Origin: CAVTND01 sp963735955 | Lineage (GTDB): Bacteria; Pseudomonadota; Gammaproteobacteria; Burkholderiales; Burkholderiaceae_F | NCBI GenBank assembly: GCA_963735955.1 | Contig: CAVTND010000010.1 | Coordinates: forward strand, 186,001 to 250,000 | Length of the DNA: 64,000 nt | Direction: 5' to 3' | Shown: positions 9,505 through 18,054 of the stretch, in pieces | Position numbering within the stretch: the stretch's first letter is position 1 | How the letters are laid out: each line of letters begins with the position of its first letter | Notes under the pieces: model-generated | Database searches by the model: none | What the model was told of the DNA's origin: nothing | What the model saw: the letters and a program-made list of their open reading frames with translations, nothing else | Program-made: the position numbers and the translations under genes

Positions 9505-10148
9505 ATATGAGCACGAGAGAGCGGCCGCAGTACTGGCAGCGCGCCCGGCGCGCTCTGGCCACGGCCGATCCCGTCATGCGACAGATCATCGCGGCGCACC
9601 CGCGAGTGGCGATGACCACCCGCGGCGATGCCTTCGTCACCCTGGCGCGTTCGATCACCGGCCAGCAGATTTCGACCAAGGCGGCCGATGCCGTGTGGCG
9701 CCGCTTCGAATCGGCCTGTGGCGACCTGACTCCGCGCGGCGTGCTGCGGCGGCGCGCGCCGACCTTGCGCGCGTGTGGATTGTCGGACCGCAAGGTCGAA
9801 TACATCCGCGATCTTGCGGCACACTTCGCGGATGGCAGCATCGATCCAGCGCGCTTTGCGCAGCAGGACGATGAGGCGATCATCGAGGAACTGACATCGG
9901 TTCGCGGCATCGGCCGCTGGACCGCCGAGATGTTCTTGATGTTCAATCTGCTCAGGCCTAATGTCCTGCCGGTGGACGATCTGGGGTTGTTGAAGGCGGT
10001 CAGCGTGAACTACTTTGACGGAGAGCCCATCATCGGTCGCGAAGGCAAGGCGCGGGTGACACAGCTTGCCGAGGCCTGGGCACCGTGGCGCAGCGTGGCG
10101 ACCTGGTATCTGTGGCGCACCTTCGATCCGGTCCCGGTCGAATACTGA
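9501..10148 (+). CDS. DNA-3-methyladenine glycosylase, AlkA/HhH-GPD family
   Basis: Base-excision repair glycosylase that removes alkylated purines. It is about 215 aa. The fold begins with SITGQQISTKAADAVW, the helix-hairpin-helix is LTSVRGIGRWTAEMFLMF, and the catalytic Asp lies in VLPVDDLGL, the HhH-GPD arrangement. The ATG at 9501 overlaps the cysS stop as ATGA; a second in-frame ATG at 9507 is possible. It is the short single-domain form lacking the E. coli AlkA N-terminal domain. The cysS-glycosylase-accA order is conserved in Burkholderiales. Confidence 0.9.
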   Translation: MNMSTRERPQYWQRARRALATADPVMRQIIAAHPRVAMTTRGDAFVTLARSITGQQISTKAADAVWRRFESACGDLTPRGVLRRRAPTLRACGLSDRKVEYIRDLAAHFADGSIDPARFAQQDDEAIIEELTSVRGIGRWTAEMFLMFNLLRPNVLPVDDLGLLKAVSVNYFDGEPIIGREGKARVTQLAEAWAPWRSVATWYLWRTFDPVPVEY

Positions 10149-10156
10149 GAAGCGAG

Positions 10157-11131
10157 ATGGCCAAGACGACATTCCTGGAATTCGAACAGCCGATTGCCGA
10201 GCTCGAGGCCAAGATCGAGGAGCTGCGCTTTGTGCAGGATGACTCGGCAGTCGACATTTCCGAAGAGATCGGGCGGCTGCAGAAGAAGAGCGACGGCCTG
10301 ATCAAGGACATTTACGCCAAGCTGTCGCCGTGGCAGGTCTCGCAGCTGGCGCGTCATCCGCAGCGCCCCTACACGCTCGACTACATCAGGGACATCTTCA
10401 CGGATTTCCACGAGCTGCACGGCGACCGGACCTTTTCCGACGACCTGTCCATCATCGGCGGCCTGGCGCGCTTCAATGCCCAGGCAGTCATGGTTCTCGG
10501 TCACCAGAAGGGCCGCGACACCAAGGAACGCGCGCTGCGCAACTTCGGCATGAGCAAGCCAGAGGGGTACCGCAAAGCGCTTCGACTGATGCAGCTCGCG
10601 GAGAAGTTCGGCCTGCCGATCTTTACCTTCGTCGACACACCCGGTGCCTACCCCGGCATCGACGCGGAAGAGCGCGGGCAGTCCGAGGCGATCGGCCACA
10701 ACCTGTACGTGATGTCGCAGCTGAAGGTGCCGATCATCACGACCATCATCGGCGAGGGCGGCTCCGGCGGCGCGCTGGCGATTGCAGTCGCTGACCAGGT
10801 CTTGATGCTGCAGTACTCGACGTATTCGGTGATCTCACCGGAAGGCTGCGCCTCGATACTATGGAAGAGCGCCGACAAGGCGCCCGAGGCGGCCGAGGCG
10901 CTCGGCCTGACTGCGCACCGCCTGAAGGCCCTGGGCGTGATCGACAAGATCGTCAACGAACCGCTCGGCGGCGCCCACCGTGATCCGACGCAGATGTCGG
11001 CCATGCTCAAGCGCGCGCTGGCCGACTGCCTGCGTCAGTTCCAGGGAATGAAGCCGCGTGAGCTGCTGGCGGCCCGTCACGCGCGACTGCTCGCCTATGG
11101 CCGCTTCAAGAACACGTCCGAAGAAACCTGA
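10157..11131 (+). CDS. accA: acetyl-CoA carboxylase carboxyltransferase subunit alpha
   Basis: Alpha subunit of the carboxyltransferase that makes malonyl-CoA for fatty-acid synthesis. It is 324 aa from the ATG at 10157, preceded by a GAGAAGCGAG-type RBS. The N terminus TTFLEFEQPIAELEAKIEEL is diagnostic. The crotonase-like core has FVDTPGAYPGIDAEERGQSE and IGEGGSGGALAI. The frame is intact. Its end overlaps the probable tilS start by about 35 bp. Confidence 0.97.
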   Translation: MAKTTFLEFEQPIAELEAKIEELRFVQDDSAVDISEEIGRLQKKSDGLIKDIYAKLSPWQVSQLARHPQRPYTLDYIRDIFTDFHELHGDRTFSDDLSIIGGLARFNAQAVMVLGHQKGRDTKERALRNFGMSKPEGYRKALRLMQLAEKFGLPIFTFVDTPGAYPGIDAEERGQSEAIGHNLYVMSQLKVPIITTIIGEGGSGGALAIAVADQVLMLQYSTYSVISPEGCASILWKSADKAPEAAEALGLTAHRLKALGVIDKIVNEPLGGAHRDPTQMSAMLKRALADCLRQFQGMKPRELLAARHARLLAYGRFKNTSEET

Positions 11132-12566
11132 TCCGCTCGAGGAAGCCTTGCTTGGCGCAGTGCGCAGCGCGCACCTGCGCGCCACGCGAGCGCTCGAGGC
11201 GGATGAACAGCAGCTGCGAGAACCGCTGAAGCGTCTGCCGCCGCGCCGCAAGTCCGCATTGATCGTGCTGGGTTTCAGCGGGGGCCGCGACTCGAGCGTC
11301 CTGCTTGACTTGCTGACGCGCTTGCAAGGAGAACGGGGCTCCGGACTGCGCGAGGTGGTCGCGGTGCATGTTCACCATGGCCTGAGTGCCCAGGCGGACC
11401 GCTGGCTCGCGCACTGCGAATCGCGAGCTGCGGCGGCGGGAGCCAGCTTCATCGCGCGGCGCGTGGCAGTTCGGCGCATGGGGCAGGGGATCGAAGCCGC
11501 CGCGCGGCATGCGCGCTATGCCGTGCTGGCCGAAGTGGCGCACGAAGTAGGCGCGCGACTGGTCTACTGCGCCCACCATCGTGACGATCGACTTGAAACC
11601 TTTCTGCTGCAGTGGATGCGCGGTGCCGGCCTCGAGGGACTCGCCGCATTCCCGCCGGTACGCGCCTTCGATGATGGCTCGCTGCGCCTGGTGCGGCCGC
11701 TGATCGACGTGGCGCGGGCCGACATCGACCGCTACATCGAACTGCGCGCGCTCGACTTCGTCGAGGACGACAGCAACGCGGACCCAGCACTGGCGCGCAA
11801 TGCGGTGCGGTCCGAGGTGCTGCCGCGCCTGGAAGCGATCCGCCCGGGTTTCCGCGCGGCGGCGGCGCGTTCGATCGAACTGGTCGCCGACGCGGCCGAC
11901 GCGCTGCACTCGGTCGCACGCGATGACTTGCGCAGTTGCACCGAGGACGCACCGGCCGGCATGCTGCGGCTGGACGCTTTGTTCGAGCTACCGGCCGCGC
12001 GCCAGGCCTGGACCCTGCGTGCCTGGCTGGCGAGTGCGGGACTGGAAGCACCGTCCCGAGCCCGCCTGGTGGACATGCTGGCGCAGGCGCGCGACGCGCG
12101 CAGTGATGCACGCCTGCTGGTGCGCGTCGGTGCGCGGGAAGTGCGGCGCTATCGCGGCTTGCTGTTGCTGAAGGATATTGAAGTCACTGACAGCGCAGTC
12201 CAGCGACTGATCTGGCGTGGGGAAGGCGAGATCGCCCTGCCTGGTTGGGGTGGAGTGCTGCGCATGACGCCTACGACTGGCGAAGGATTCGATCCGGAGT
12301 GGCTTGCCGCCGAGCCCCTGGAGATTCGCCCGCGCGCGGGCGGCGAAAGATTCAAGCCGCACGCCGGCCGGCCGTCGAGGACGCTGAAGCGCCTGTTTCA
12401 GGATGCCGGGATTCCGGAGTTCGAGCGCGCGCGCCTGCCTCTGGTATGGCGAGCGGAAGCGCTGATCTATGTCGGCGGGCTGGGAGCAGATGTGCGCCTC
12501 ACGGACCGTGATGGCGAACGCATTGCCATCGAGTGGCAGGCCGATGCCACTCTGATTGAAGATTAA
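11097..12566 (+). CDS. tilS: tRNA(Ile)-lysidine synthase
   Basis: N-type ATP pyrophosphatase that adds lysine to C34 of tRNA-Ile(CAU). It is about 489 aa from the ATG at 11097. The PP-loop reads GFSGGRDSSVLLDLL near residue 60 (Arg where SGGxDS often has Leu, Met or Pro, a tolerated position). The conserved AAHHxDD-type motif appears as CAHHRDDRLETFLLQ. The TilS substrate-binding and C-terminal domains follow, including FKPHAGRPSRTLKRLFQDAG. Overlap with accA suggests coupling. Confidence 0.93.
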   Translation: MAASRTRPKKPDPLEEALLGAVRSAHLRATRALEADEQQLREPLKRLPPRRKSALIVLGFSGGRDSSVLLDLLTRLQGERGSGLREVVAVHVHHGLSAQADRWLAHCESRAAAAGASFIARRVAVRRMGQGIEAAARHARYAVLAEVAHEVGARLVYCAHHRDDRLETFLLQWMRGAGLEGLAAFPPVRAFDDGSLRLVRPLIDVARADIDRYIELRALDFVEDDSNADPALARNAVRSEVLPRLEAIRPGFRAAAARSIELVADAADALHSVARDDLRSCTEDAPAGMLRLDALFELPAARQAWTLRAWLASAGLEAPSRARLVDMLAQARDARSDARLLVRVGAREVRRYRGLLLLKDIEVTDSAVQRLIWRGEGEIALPGWGGVLRMTPTTGEGFDPEWLAAEPLEIRPRAGGERFKPHAGRPSRTLKRLFQDAGIPEFERARLPLVWRAEALIYVGGLGADVRLTDRDGERIAIEWQADATLIED

Positions 12567-12710
12567 CGGCGCGAGCCTTGATGGTTAAGGCCTGAAACGG
12601 CCCGCGCATTGTCCACACCTATAATCGCGCGCTCGGCGTCGCAGCTTGCACGCTCCTGCGCTTCCTTGTTCCTGGTTCCTCAGGGTTGATGTTTTGAACT
12701 TCCGCTGGCC

Positions 12711-13966
12711 ATGTCCCTGATCGTTCACAAGTACGGCGGCACCTCGGTCGGTACCGTTGATCGCATCAAGAACGTCGCGCGCCGCCTTGAAAAGTGGCAG
12801 CGCGCCGGCCACCAACTTGTGGTCGTGGTGTCCGCCATGAGCGGCGAGACCAACCGCCTGATCGCGCTCGCGAAGGAAGTGCAGACGAGCCCTGATCCGC
12901 GCGAACTCGATGTGATCGCCTCCACCGGCGAGCAGGTCACGATCGGCTTGCTGGCCATGGCGCTCAAGGAGCGCGGTCTTGCCGCCAAGAGCTTCACCGG
13001 CCCGCAGGTCCATGTGCTGACCGACAGTGCGTTCAACAAGGCGCGCATTCTGGAGATCGACGAAAAACGCATTCGTGCCGATCTCGATGCTGGCGTCATC
13101 GTCATCGTGGCCGGTTTCCAGGGTGCTGACGAACACGGCAACCTGACGACTCTTGGTCGCGGTGGATCCGACACCTCCGCCGTGGCGCTGGCGGCGGCAC
13201 TGAAAGCCGATGAATGCCTGATCTACACCGACGTCGACGGTGTCTACACGACTGACCCGCGCGTGGTGCCTGAAGCGCAGCGACTGATCAGGATGACCTT
13301 TGAAGAGATGCTCGAGATGGCAAGTCTCGGATCGAAGGTTCTGCAAATCCGCTCGGTGGAGTTTGCCGGCAAGTACAAGGTTCCGCTGCGGGTGCTGTCC
13401 AGCATGACCGACGCCGACCTGCCGCTCGAGATCGAGGCGGCGTCCGGCACCTTGATCACTTTCGAGGAGGACAAGACGATGGAGAAAGCCGTCATTTCCG
13501 GAGTCGCCTTCGCGCGCGACGAGGCGAAGATCACTCTGACCCGCGTGCCGGACCGCCCCGGGATCGCCTATCAGATCCTCGGTCCGATCGCGGATGCCAA
13601 CATCGACGTCGACATGATCGTGCAGAACATCAGCGTCGAGGGCACGACCGATTTTTCTTCACCGTACATCGCAACGAGTACGCCAAGGCGCTCGATGTGC
13701 TGGAAAGCAAGGTCAAGGAACACGTCGGCGCACAGAAAGTCGTCGGCGACCCGAAGATTGCAAAGGTTTCAGTGGTTGGCATCGGCATGCGTTCGCACGT
13801 CGGCATTGCAAGCTTGATGTTTCGCACGCTGGCGGAGGAGGGCATCAATATCCAGATGATTTCCACCAGCGAAATCAAGATTTCGGTCGTGGTGGACGAC
13901 AAGTACATGGAGCTTGCCGTGCGCGCCCTGCACAAGGCGTTCGGGCTTGATCAGGTTACCGTCTAG
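12711..13966 (+). CDS. lysC: aspartate kinase, frameshifted near the ACT domains
   Basis: Phosphorylates aspartate, the first step to lysine, threonine and methionine. It starts MSLIVHKYGGTSVGTVDRI and contains the kinase motifs VVSAMSGETNRL and TLGRGGSDTSAVALAAAL. Two C-terminal ACT domains follow; the second, with VSVVGIGMRSHVGIASLMF, is in another frame. The shift lies at 13651-13660, where one base appears lost (TTTTTCTTC where TTTTTCGTTC is expected). The repaired length is about 418 aa, normal for the monofunctional enzyme. A separate beta-subunit start is not needed to explain the second frame. Confidence 0.93.
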
Positions 13967-13972
13967 GAGGTT

Positions 13973-14001
13973 TTGATTCGATCGGGTGTGGCGACTAGAA
14001 T
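13973..14001 (+). promoter_or_regulatory. sigma70-type promoter of the tRNA-Ser locus
   Basis: TTGATT at 13973-13978 and TAGAAT at 13996-14001 are separated by exactly 17 bp, and the first tRNA copy begins 37 bp downstream of the -10 box. The -35 matches four of six and the -10 five of six consensus positions. It directly precedes the broken tRNA-Ser copy, so the intact copy probably relies on read-through. Confidence 0.6.
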
Positions 14002-14037
14002 TCGCCGCGCGCGAAAGTGAACCGCGCAAGATTTTCC

Positions 14038-14113
14038 GGAGACGTGGCCGAGTGGTCGAAGGCACTCCCCTGCTAAGGGAGCATGCGCGCAAAAACGTGC
14101 ATCGACGGTTCGA
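14038..14113 (+). pseudogene. tRNA-Ser(GCU) 5' part, interrupted in the T-loop
   Basis: These 76 nt are identical to the first 76 nt of the intact tRNA-Ser at 14247, from GGAGACGTGGCC through the T-loop GGTTCGA. The 105-nt element then begins, and a 9-nt T-arm piece (ATCCGTCCG) resumes at 14219-14227. The 3' acceptor strand and CCA are absent, so this copy cannot fold as a mature tRNA even if the insert were removed. Confidence 0.85.
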
Positions 14114-14218
14114 CAAGCACGCGCGAGCGTGCGAAGGACATCGGCGGTGTAGCCGCCGGTGGGCCCGCAGCGAAGCGTAGGGCCGAGGGCATCGCGGAGG
14201 CAACGCGATGACCGAGCA
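14114..14218 (+). repeat. 105-nt four-hairpin element, copy 1 (in tRNA-Ser T-loop)
   Basis: A GC-rich unit bounded by GGTTCGA and ATCCGTCCG, the two halves of the tRNA T-arm. It folds as four successive hairpins: GCACGC-GCGA-GCGTGC with a GNRA-type tetraloop, CGGCGG-TGTAG-CCGCCG, GGCCC with a 13-nt loop to GGGCC, and CATCGCG with a 7-nt loop to CGCGATG. Copy 2 has exactly the same length. Differences fall almost only in loops, or convert a pair to G-U, implying selection on structure. I do not recognise the family. Confidence 0.75.
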
Positions 14219-14246
14219 ATCCGTCCGCAAGGGCGAACGAGGTTTA

Positions 14247-14340
14247 GGAGACGTGGCCGAGTGGTCGAAGGCACTCCCCTGCTAAGGGAGCATGCGCGCA
14301 AAAACGTGCATCGACGGTTCGAATCCGTCCGTCTCCGCCA
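14247..14340 (+). tRNA. tRNA-Ser(GCU)
   Basis: A 94-nt class II tRNA including an encoded CCA at 14338-14340. The acceptor strands GGAGACG and CGTCTCC pair, the anticodon loop is CTGCTAA (anticodon GCU), and a long variable arm precedes the T-arm with intact GGTTCGAATCC. A strong terminator follows at once. This is the only complete copy of the three related sequences here. Confidence 0.96.
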
Positions 14341-14375
14341 GAACACAGACGCCCCTTCACGGGGCGTTTGTGTTC
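14341..14375 (+). terminator. Rho-independent terminator after tRNA-Ser
   Basis: A 15-bp stem (GAACACAGACGCCCC with GGGGCGTTTGTGTTC, one G-U pair) closes a TTCAC loop immediately after the tRNA CCA end. The GTTTGTGTT run supplies a T-rich descending side. Confidence 0.8.
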
Positions 14376-14414
14376 TGGCGATGATGTGACGGTGGACAAA
14401 GCGTTCTGGTTCGA

Positions 14415-14519
14415 CAAGCACGCGCAAGCGTGCGAAGGACATCGGCGGCCACGCCGCCGGTAGGCCCGGAGGATCACGCAGGGCCGAGGGCATCGCGGAG
14501 GCAATGCGATGACCGAGCA
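14415..14519 (+). repeat. 105-nt four-hairpin element, copy 2
   Basis: Same length and same four stems as copy 1. The first tetraloop is GCAA instead of GCGA (both GNRA), the second loop is CCACG instead of TGTAG, the 13-nt third loop is largely different, and one C-to-T change in stem 4 gives a G-U pair. It is preceded by GGTTCGA and followed by a complete tRNA-Ser 3' end, but no tRNA 5' half lies upstream. Confidence 0.75.
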
Positions 14520-14537
14520 ATCCGTCCGTCTCCGCCA
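14520..14537 (+). pseudogene. tRNA-Ser 3'-end remnant
   Basis: Eighteen nucleotides, ATCCGTCCGTCTCCGCCA, are identical to the last 18 nt of the intact tRNA-Ser including CCA. They directly follow the second 105-nt element. This is the scar expected if an element recombined at the tRNA T-loop. Confidence 0.8.
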
Positions 14538-14540
14538 GTA

Positions 14541-14954
14541 ACACCTAATGAGTGGCTCACAGTCTCGCCCGCAATCGCGGGCTAGACGAGTTTCTCGACC
14601 GCTAACTGGAACGGGGCTCGCTTCGGCCAAACTGCGGGCGTCAGATTGGAGTGAGCCGCACCCGGCCGGCCGCCTCCTCGGTAGTCGCGGACATCCCGCG
14701 TTGTCCACCGCAGACATTGAAAGATTCCTGCGGCCGTAGGCGTCGCCTCGTGAATATTCACACTCTGCTTGCCGACTAAGCGGTTGTTCTCCACCTCGGG
14801 TTGCGCTTAGATCACTTCCGAGCGCGATCGACGTCGCGCATTCGCAAGCCTTCCGCGACTCAGCCAGTCGCGAGAATTCACGGTCAGATGGGAAATGACC
14901 CAAGTTGCAAGCGATGTGAGTAGGCCTAGAGACACCCAAATTGTGTAATGGAAC
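14541..14954. other. non-coding stretch after the tRNA-Ser locus
   Basis: No ORF with a convincing RBS or protein-like composition is present on either strand. A short hairpin CCCGCAATCGCGGG lies near 14569-14582. The stretch separates the tRNA scars from the accessory genes that follow and could be a decayed island end, but no integrase remnant is recognisable. Confidence 0.5.
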
Positions 14955-14967
14955 AAGGAGGTTTCGC

Positions 14968-15688
14968 ATGTCTTGTGAAAAGCAAACATCGAGTAGCAAT
15001 AGTGACAGCTTGGAGGTTAGAGCGGCTGTTCGCCCGTTTGACAGGTCAGCCACGGCCTGGCTCCTGGGTCAGGCCGTGCGCTACCTGAACACTGACGGCA
15101 AGGAGGGTGAGTTCGAGTACACGCGCGTGGTGGAAGTCCTCCGCCGCTGCAGCGGCGACCTGCTGGAAACCGTGAACGGGACTCTTCCGCCAGGTGAAAG
15201 GCGGTGACACCACGCTGCGCTGGAATCTCCTCTACGTCGTCGGTGACGTCGGCGATGAAAGCGCCGCGGACTTCCTGGTGGGCGCGGCGCTGAAGCCGCT
15301 GCCGGAGACGAGGGAAGACGAGGGCTGTGAAAGCGACCGAGACATGGAGATGCTCGTGTCGACGGGAGCCGTTCATGCGCTCCATCGCGTGGCCACTCGT
15401 CACCCGCAGGCCGCCGACCTCGTCCTGAAGGTCGTCTCCGAGAGGCCCGCCCGGCCGATCCTGATCGAGGCGGTCAAGGTGGCCGTCGAACTCGGCCTCA
15501 GGGAAAAGGTGCAGCACCTGCTGCCGAAGGAGGATCACTGGATTCTCGACATTCGCCGGGCACGGCCTCAGGAGCTCTTTGCCGAGCCAGAACGCGAAGA
15601 CGGGAAGGAGCGCGGATTCACGCCTCCGAAGTCAGGGTCGCTCTACACCGCGCCCAGCGTCGTGTGTTGCAAAGGAAAGGAGAACTGA
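14968..15688 (+). CDS. HEAT-repeat-like hypothetical protein, frameshifted
   Basis: I do not recognise a named family. The ATG at 14968 has a strong AAGGAGG six bases upstream. The first about 70 residues (SATAWLLGQAVRYLNTDGK, EYTRVVEVLRRCSGDLLETVN) continue in another frame as GLFRQVKGGDTTLRWNLLYV and helical repeat-like segments such as DVGDESAADFLVGAALKPLP. The shift is at 15178-15180, where GGG replaces an expected GG. The repaired protein is about 240 aa. HEAT-like helices suggest a binding scaffold. It is followed after 3 bp by the metzincin-motif gene, so the two are a likely pair. Confidence 0.6.
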
Positions 15689-15691
15689 GCC

Positions 15692-16362
15692 ATGGCTTCC
15701 TGCACCTATTCGGTACCAAACCTCGATACGTCTGGCGACAACCTCTACGGGCCCGAGAATCTGCTGGCAGGCGTTCATCGACTGGGCCTGGGATGCGTTC
15801 GACTTCGACGAGGGTGACTGGGATGAGGGCTTCGGGTACGACGATGTCTGCAACAACACGAAGCCGCTCTCCCGCGCGCTGTCGGGGATCCATTGCCTGA
15901 CCTATTCCTCGCCGCGCTTCCCGAACGAGTCGTACAACGGGAACATCCTGGAATGGGGATGCCGGTTCGCGCGAAATGCGATTGATGAGCTCGATGCCCG
16001 CTGCGGCACCTCGTCGTGCACGTCCGAGTTCCTGTCCGGGCTCCATCGCGTACACGCAATGGGGGCCGTTCACCGACGACCTGACGCGCCTCTATCTCCC
16101 GTTCTTCTACAACCAGGGCGTCAGCCTGCGCGCAGGCACGATCCTTCACGAATCCCGCCACGCGGACGGCAAGGGCCACGACAGCGGGAACAACGATTCG
16201 AGCTGGGGCTACAACGGCGCGTGGCGGTGGCAGGTCTGCTGGTTGTCGTGGTTCGCCTTCGAGGGCATCAACACGTCGGCGGCCATGCGGACACAGGCGA
16301 CGCAGCGAGCCAACAACATCATTAACAACAATTTCGACACTCATCCGGGCTTTAACGTGTGA
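15692..16362 (+). CDS. putative zinc peptidase with a metzincin-type motif, two frameshifts
   Basis: Unrecognised family. The ATG at 15692 lies 3 bp after the HEAT-like gene stop, with AAAGGAG upstream. Reading through a 2-nt loss near 15760-15764 and a G insertion at 16038-16040 gives one product of about 223 aa. It contains ILHESRHADGKGH, matching HExxHxxGxxH at 16147-16179, the zinc-ligand consensus of metzincins. Several cysteines and Trp-rich segments (SSWGYNGAWRWQVCWLSWF) follow. No clear signal peptide is present. Zinc peptidase activity is inferred only from the motif; a Met-turn is not certain. Confidence 0.55.
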
Positions 16363-16562
16363 ATGAAAAAGAACACTCAACGAAGTTCAGATAGAGGCCC
16401 AACCAAGGCGTGCAGGCGCGGGGGTCACGCTAGCGCTTAACCCCCGCATCCGGCGCCGGGCGTTGAACGTCCGCTTCTGGGTCGTACTGGCTCGGTCCAA
16501 CATCCAATACTCAAATTTGCGCGATAGAGAAATGCAACTCCGCTATTCGTGAGGAGAAAGAC

Positions 16563-17957
16563 GTGAGCTCCACCATTACTGCACCCATAAGTACCGTCGG
16601 ACCAAAGCCTCCAAAAATATCATTCGAGGACCTGCTGCGTCAGCTCCGGGCGGACGCCAACGGCAAGGAAGTGCAGACGGCCGCAACCTATTCGCACACG
16701 TGGCTGGCTAACCAGTTCGGCCATGTTTGCATCGGAATCCTGGCCGAATTCATCGCAAGTTGCATTGCCGGCTGGACGATCAATGGTTACCGTGCGTTCG
16801 GCCAGCGGCGCCGGACTTCTTAGGGATCGTGAGTGCCGCCCTCGACGATCCCTACACGGCTGGCCGTCCGACCGGGCTCGTGATTGCGATTGTCGGTGCA
16901 ACATTTTGGGAGGCACGCGCATATCGCAATTCGGTGAGGGAAGCCACCGGCACATTTCCGCTGGACAAGAAGCTGTTGCGTGCCAATGCGGTGATAGCAG
17001 CCGTATACATGGCACTCGGCGCGGTGTTCGGTTTTGGGCTTCACACGTCGGCGATTCCAGCGGTGCTGCTACGATCGTGGTGGCTGATCGTCGCCGTCGT
17101 GCTCGCTCCGCCGTGGCTTCGGCAGAAGATCAATTGGCAAAAGGGAGCGATGCCCTATCTGTTCCGCCTCGCTGATACAGCGCCGACGATTGGCGCCAAG
17201 GACGCGCAAGACCTCCAGAGCCTGATCGATGAAGGAGCCCCACCGAAGACGATTCCGTGCCAGATCGTGATCGGCGGCCCGATCGGGTCAGGCCGAACCC
17301 CAATGGCAGCTGGTATCGGAACCGAGTTCGCCTTCAGGAAGTGCAAGGTCCGCTATTTGAGCCTCGACATGCTGCTCGAGTTCGCGGCGAGTGCATCCGG
17401 TCACTGCTACCCTGACGACGCAGGGCCAACAACTATCGGGTACTGGCCATGGAGCGAAGCTCAGGTGGTCATTATCGACGACGTTGGACCCTTGATCGCA
17501 ACGCGGCAATCGACGCAGCAGGCAAATCTCGCACGGTTCAGCGCAATTCTCGAAAATGATCTGAAATCGATTGCCGACGTGCTCGCCCAATGCCACACCG
17601 TCTGGGTGATCGGTGATCTGCGCCCGTCTTATGAAGGCGGGACGCTGCCCGACACGCTTGACGACTTCGCCAAGGCCATTCGCGAGTATTGCTCTGGCAA
17701 ACGACGCCGCCGTTGTCATCGAGCTCGGTACGCCTCCGAACGACAGCCGTTCCGAGCGGCAAACCAATGGCGGCAGCCGTTCGCAGTGTTCGCCGCGTCG
17801 GCACGCAGCAAGATTCCGTGATCGCAGCGGGACACATCAACAAGATGCGTCGTGGTCACGGGACGGCGTGTCCGATGCTCCTTGGGAGTGCGGGCGGCCA
17901 CGGAGAGCACTCGAAGAGGTCGTCTTCGAGCGTTCTTCGCGGCGAACTGCAACGTAA
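16563..17957 (+). CDS. membrane-anchored P-loop ATPase-like protein, frameshifted
   Basis: GTG start at 16563 with GAGGAG upstream. The N-terminal region has hydrophobic segments (HVCIGILAEFIASCIAGW, VIAAVYMALGAVFGFGLH, SWWLIVAVVLAPPWL), then a cytosolic domain. The P-loop GGPIGSGRTPMA has Arg where Walker A Lys is expected, and the Walker B-like strand is AQVVIIDDVGPL. Two shifts are needed, near 16800-16816 and 17690-17700, and the C terminus is uncertain: the last shifted frame stops at 17957 but loses protein character after about 17790. Not recognised as a named family. It may be a STAND- or DnaC-like NTPase with reduced hydrolysis. Confidence 0.5.
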
Positions 17958-18054
17958 GCTGAAGTAAATCACTGAAGGGCATCAGAGAAGGTCTTGTGCG
18001 GGCGCGTCTGTTCGGACGAAACTGGCCTCTCGCATTGCGTTGAGGAGAGCATCG

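Noticed and set aside
13697..13966. Separate gene for a small aspartokinase beta subunit
   Set aside because: The segment is the second ACT domain of the same enzyme, displaced by one missing base at about 13655; no RBS supports a separate start.
14114..14218. Group I intron in tRNA-Ser
   Set aside because: Group I introns in bacterial tRNAs sit in the anticodon loop and are over 200 nt with P-Q-R-S elements; this is 105 nt in the T-loop and the 3' exon is incomplete.
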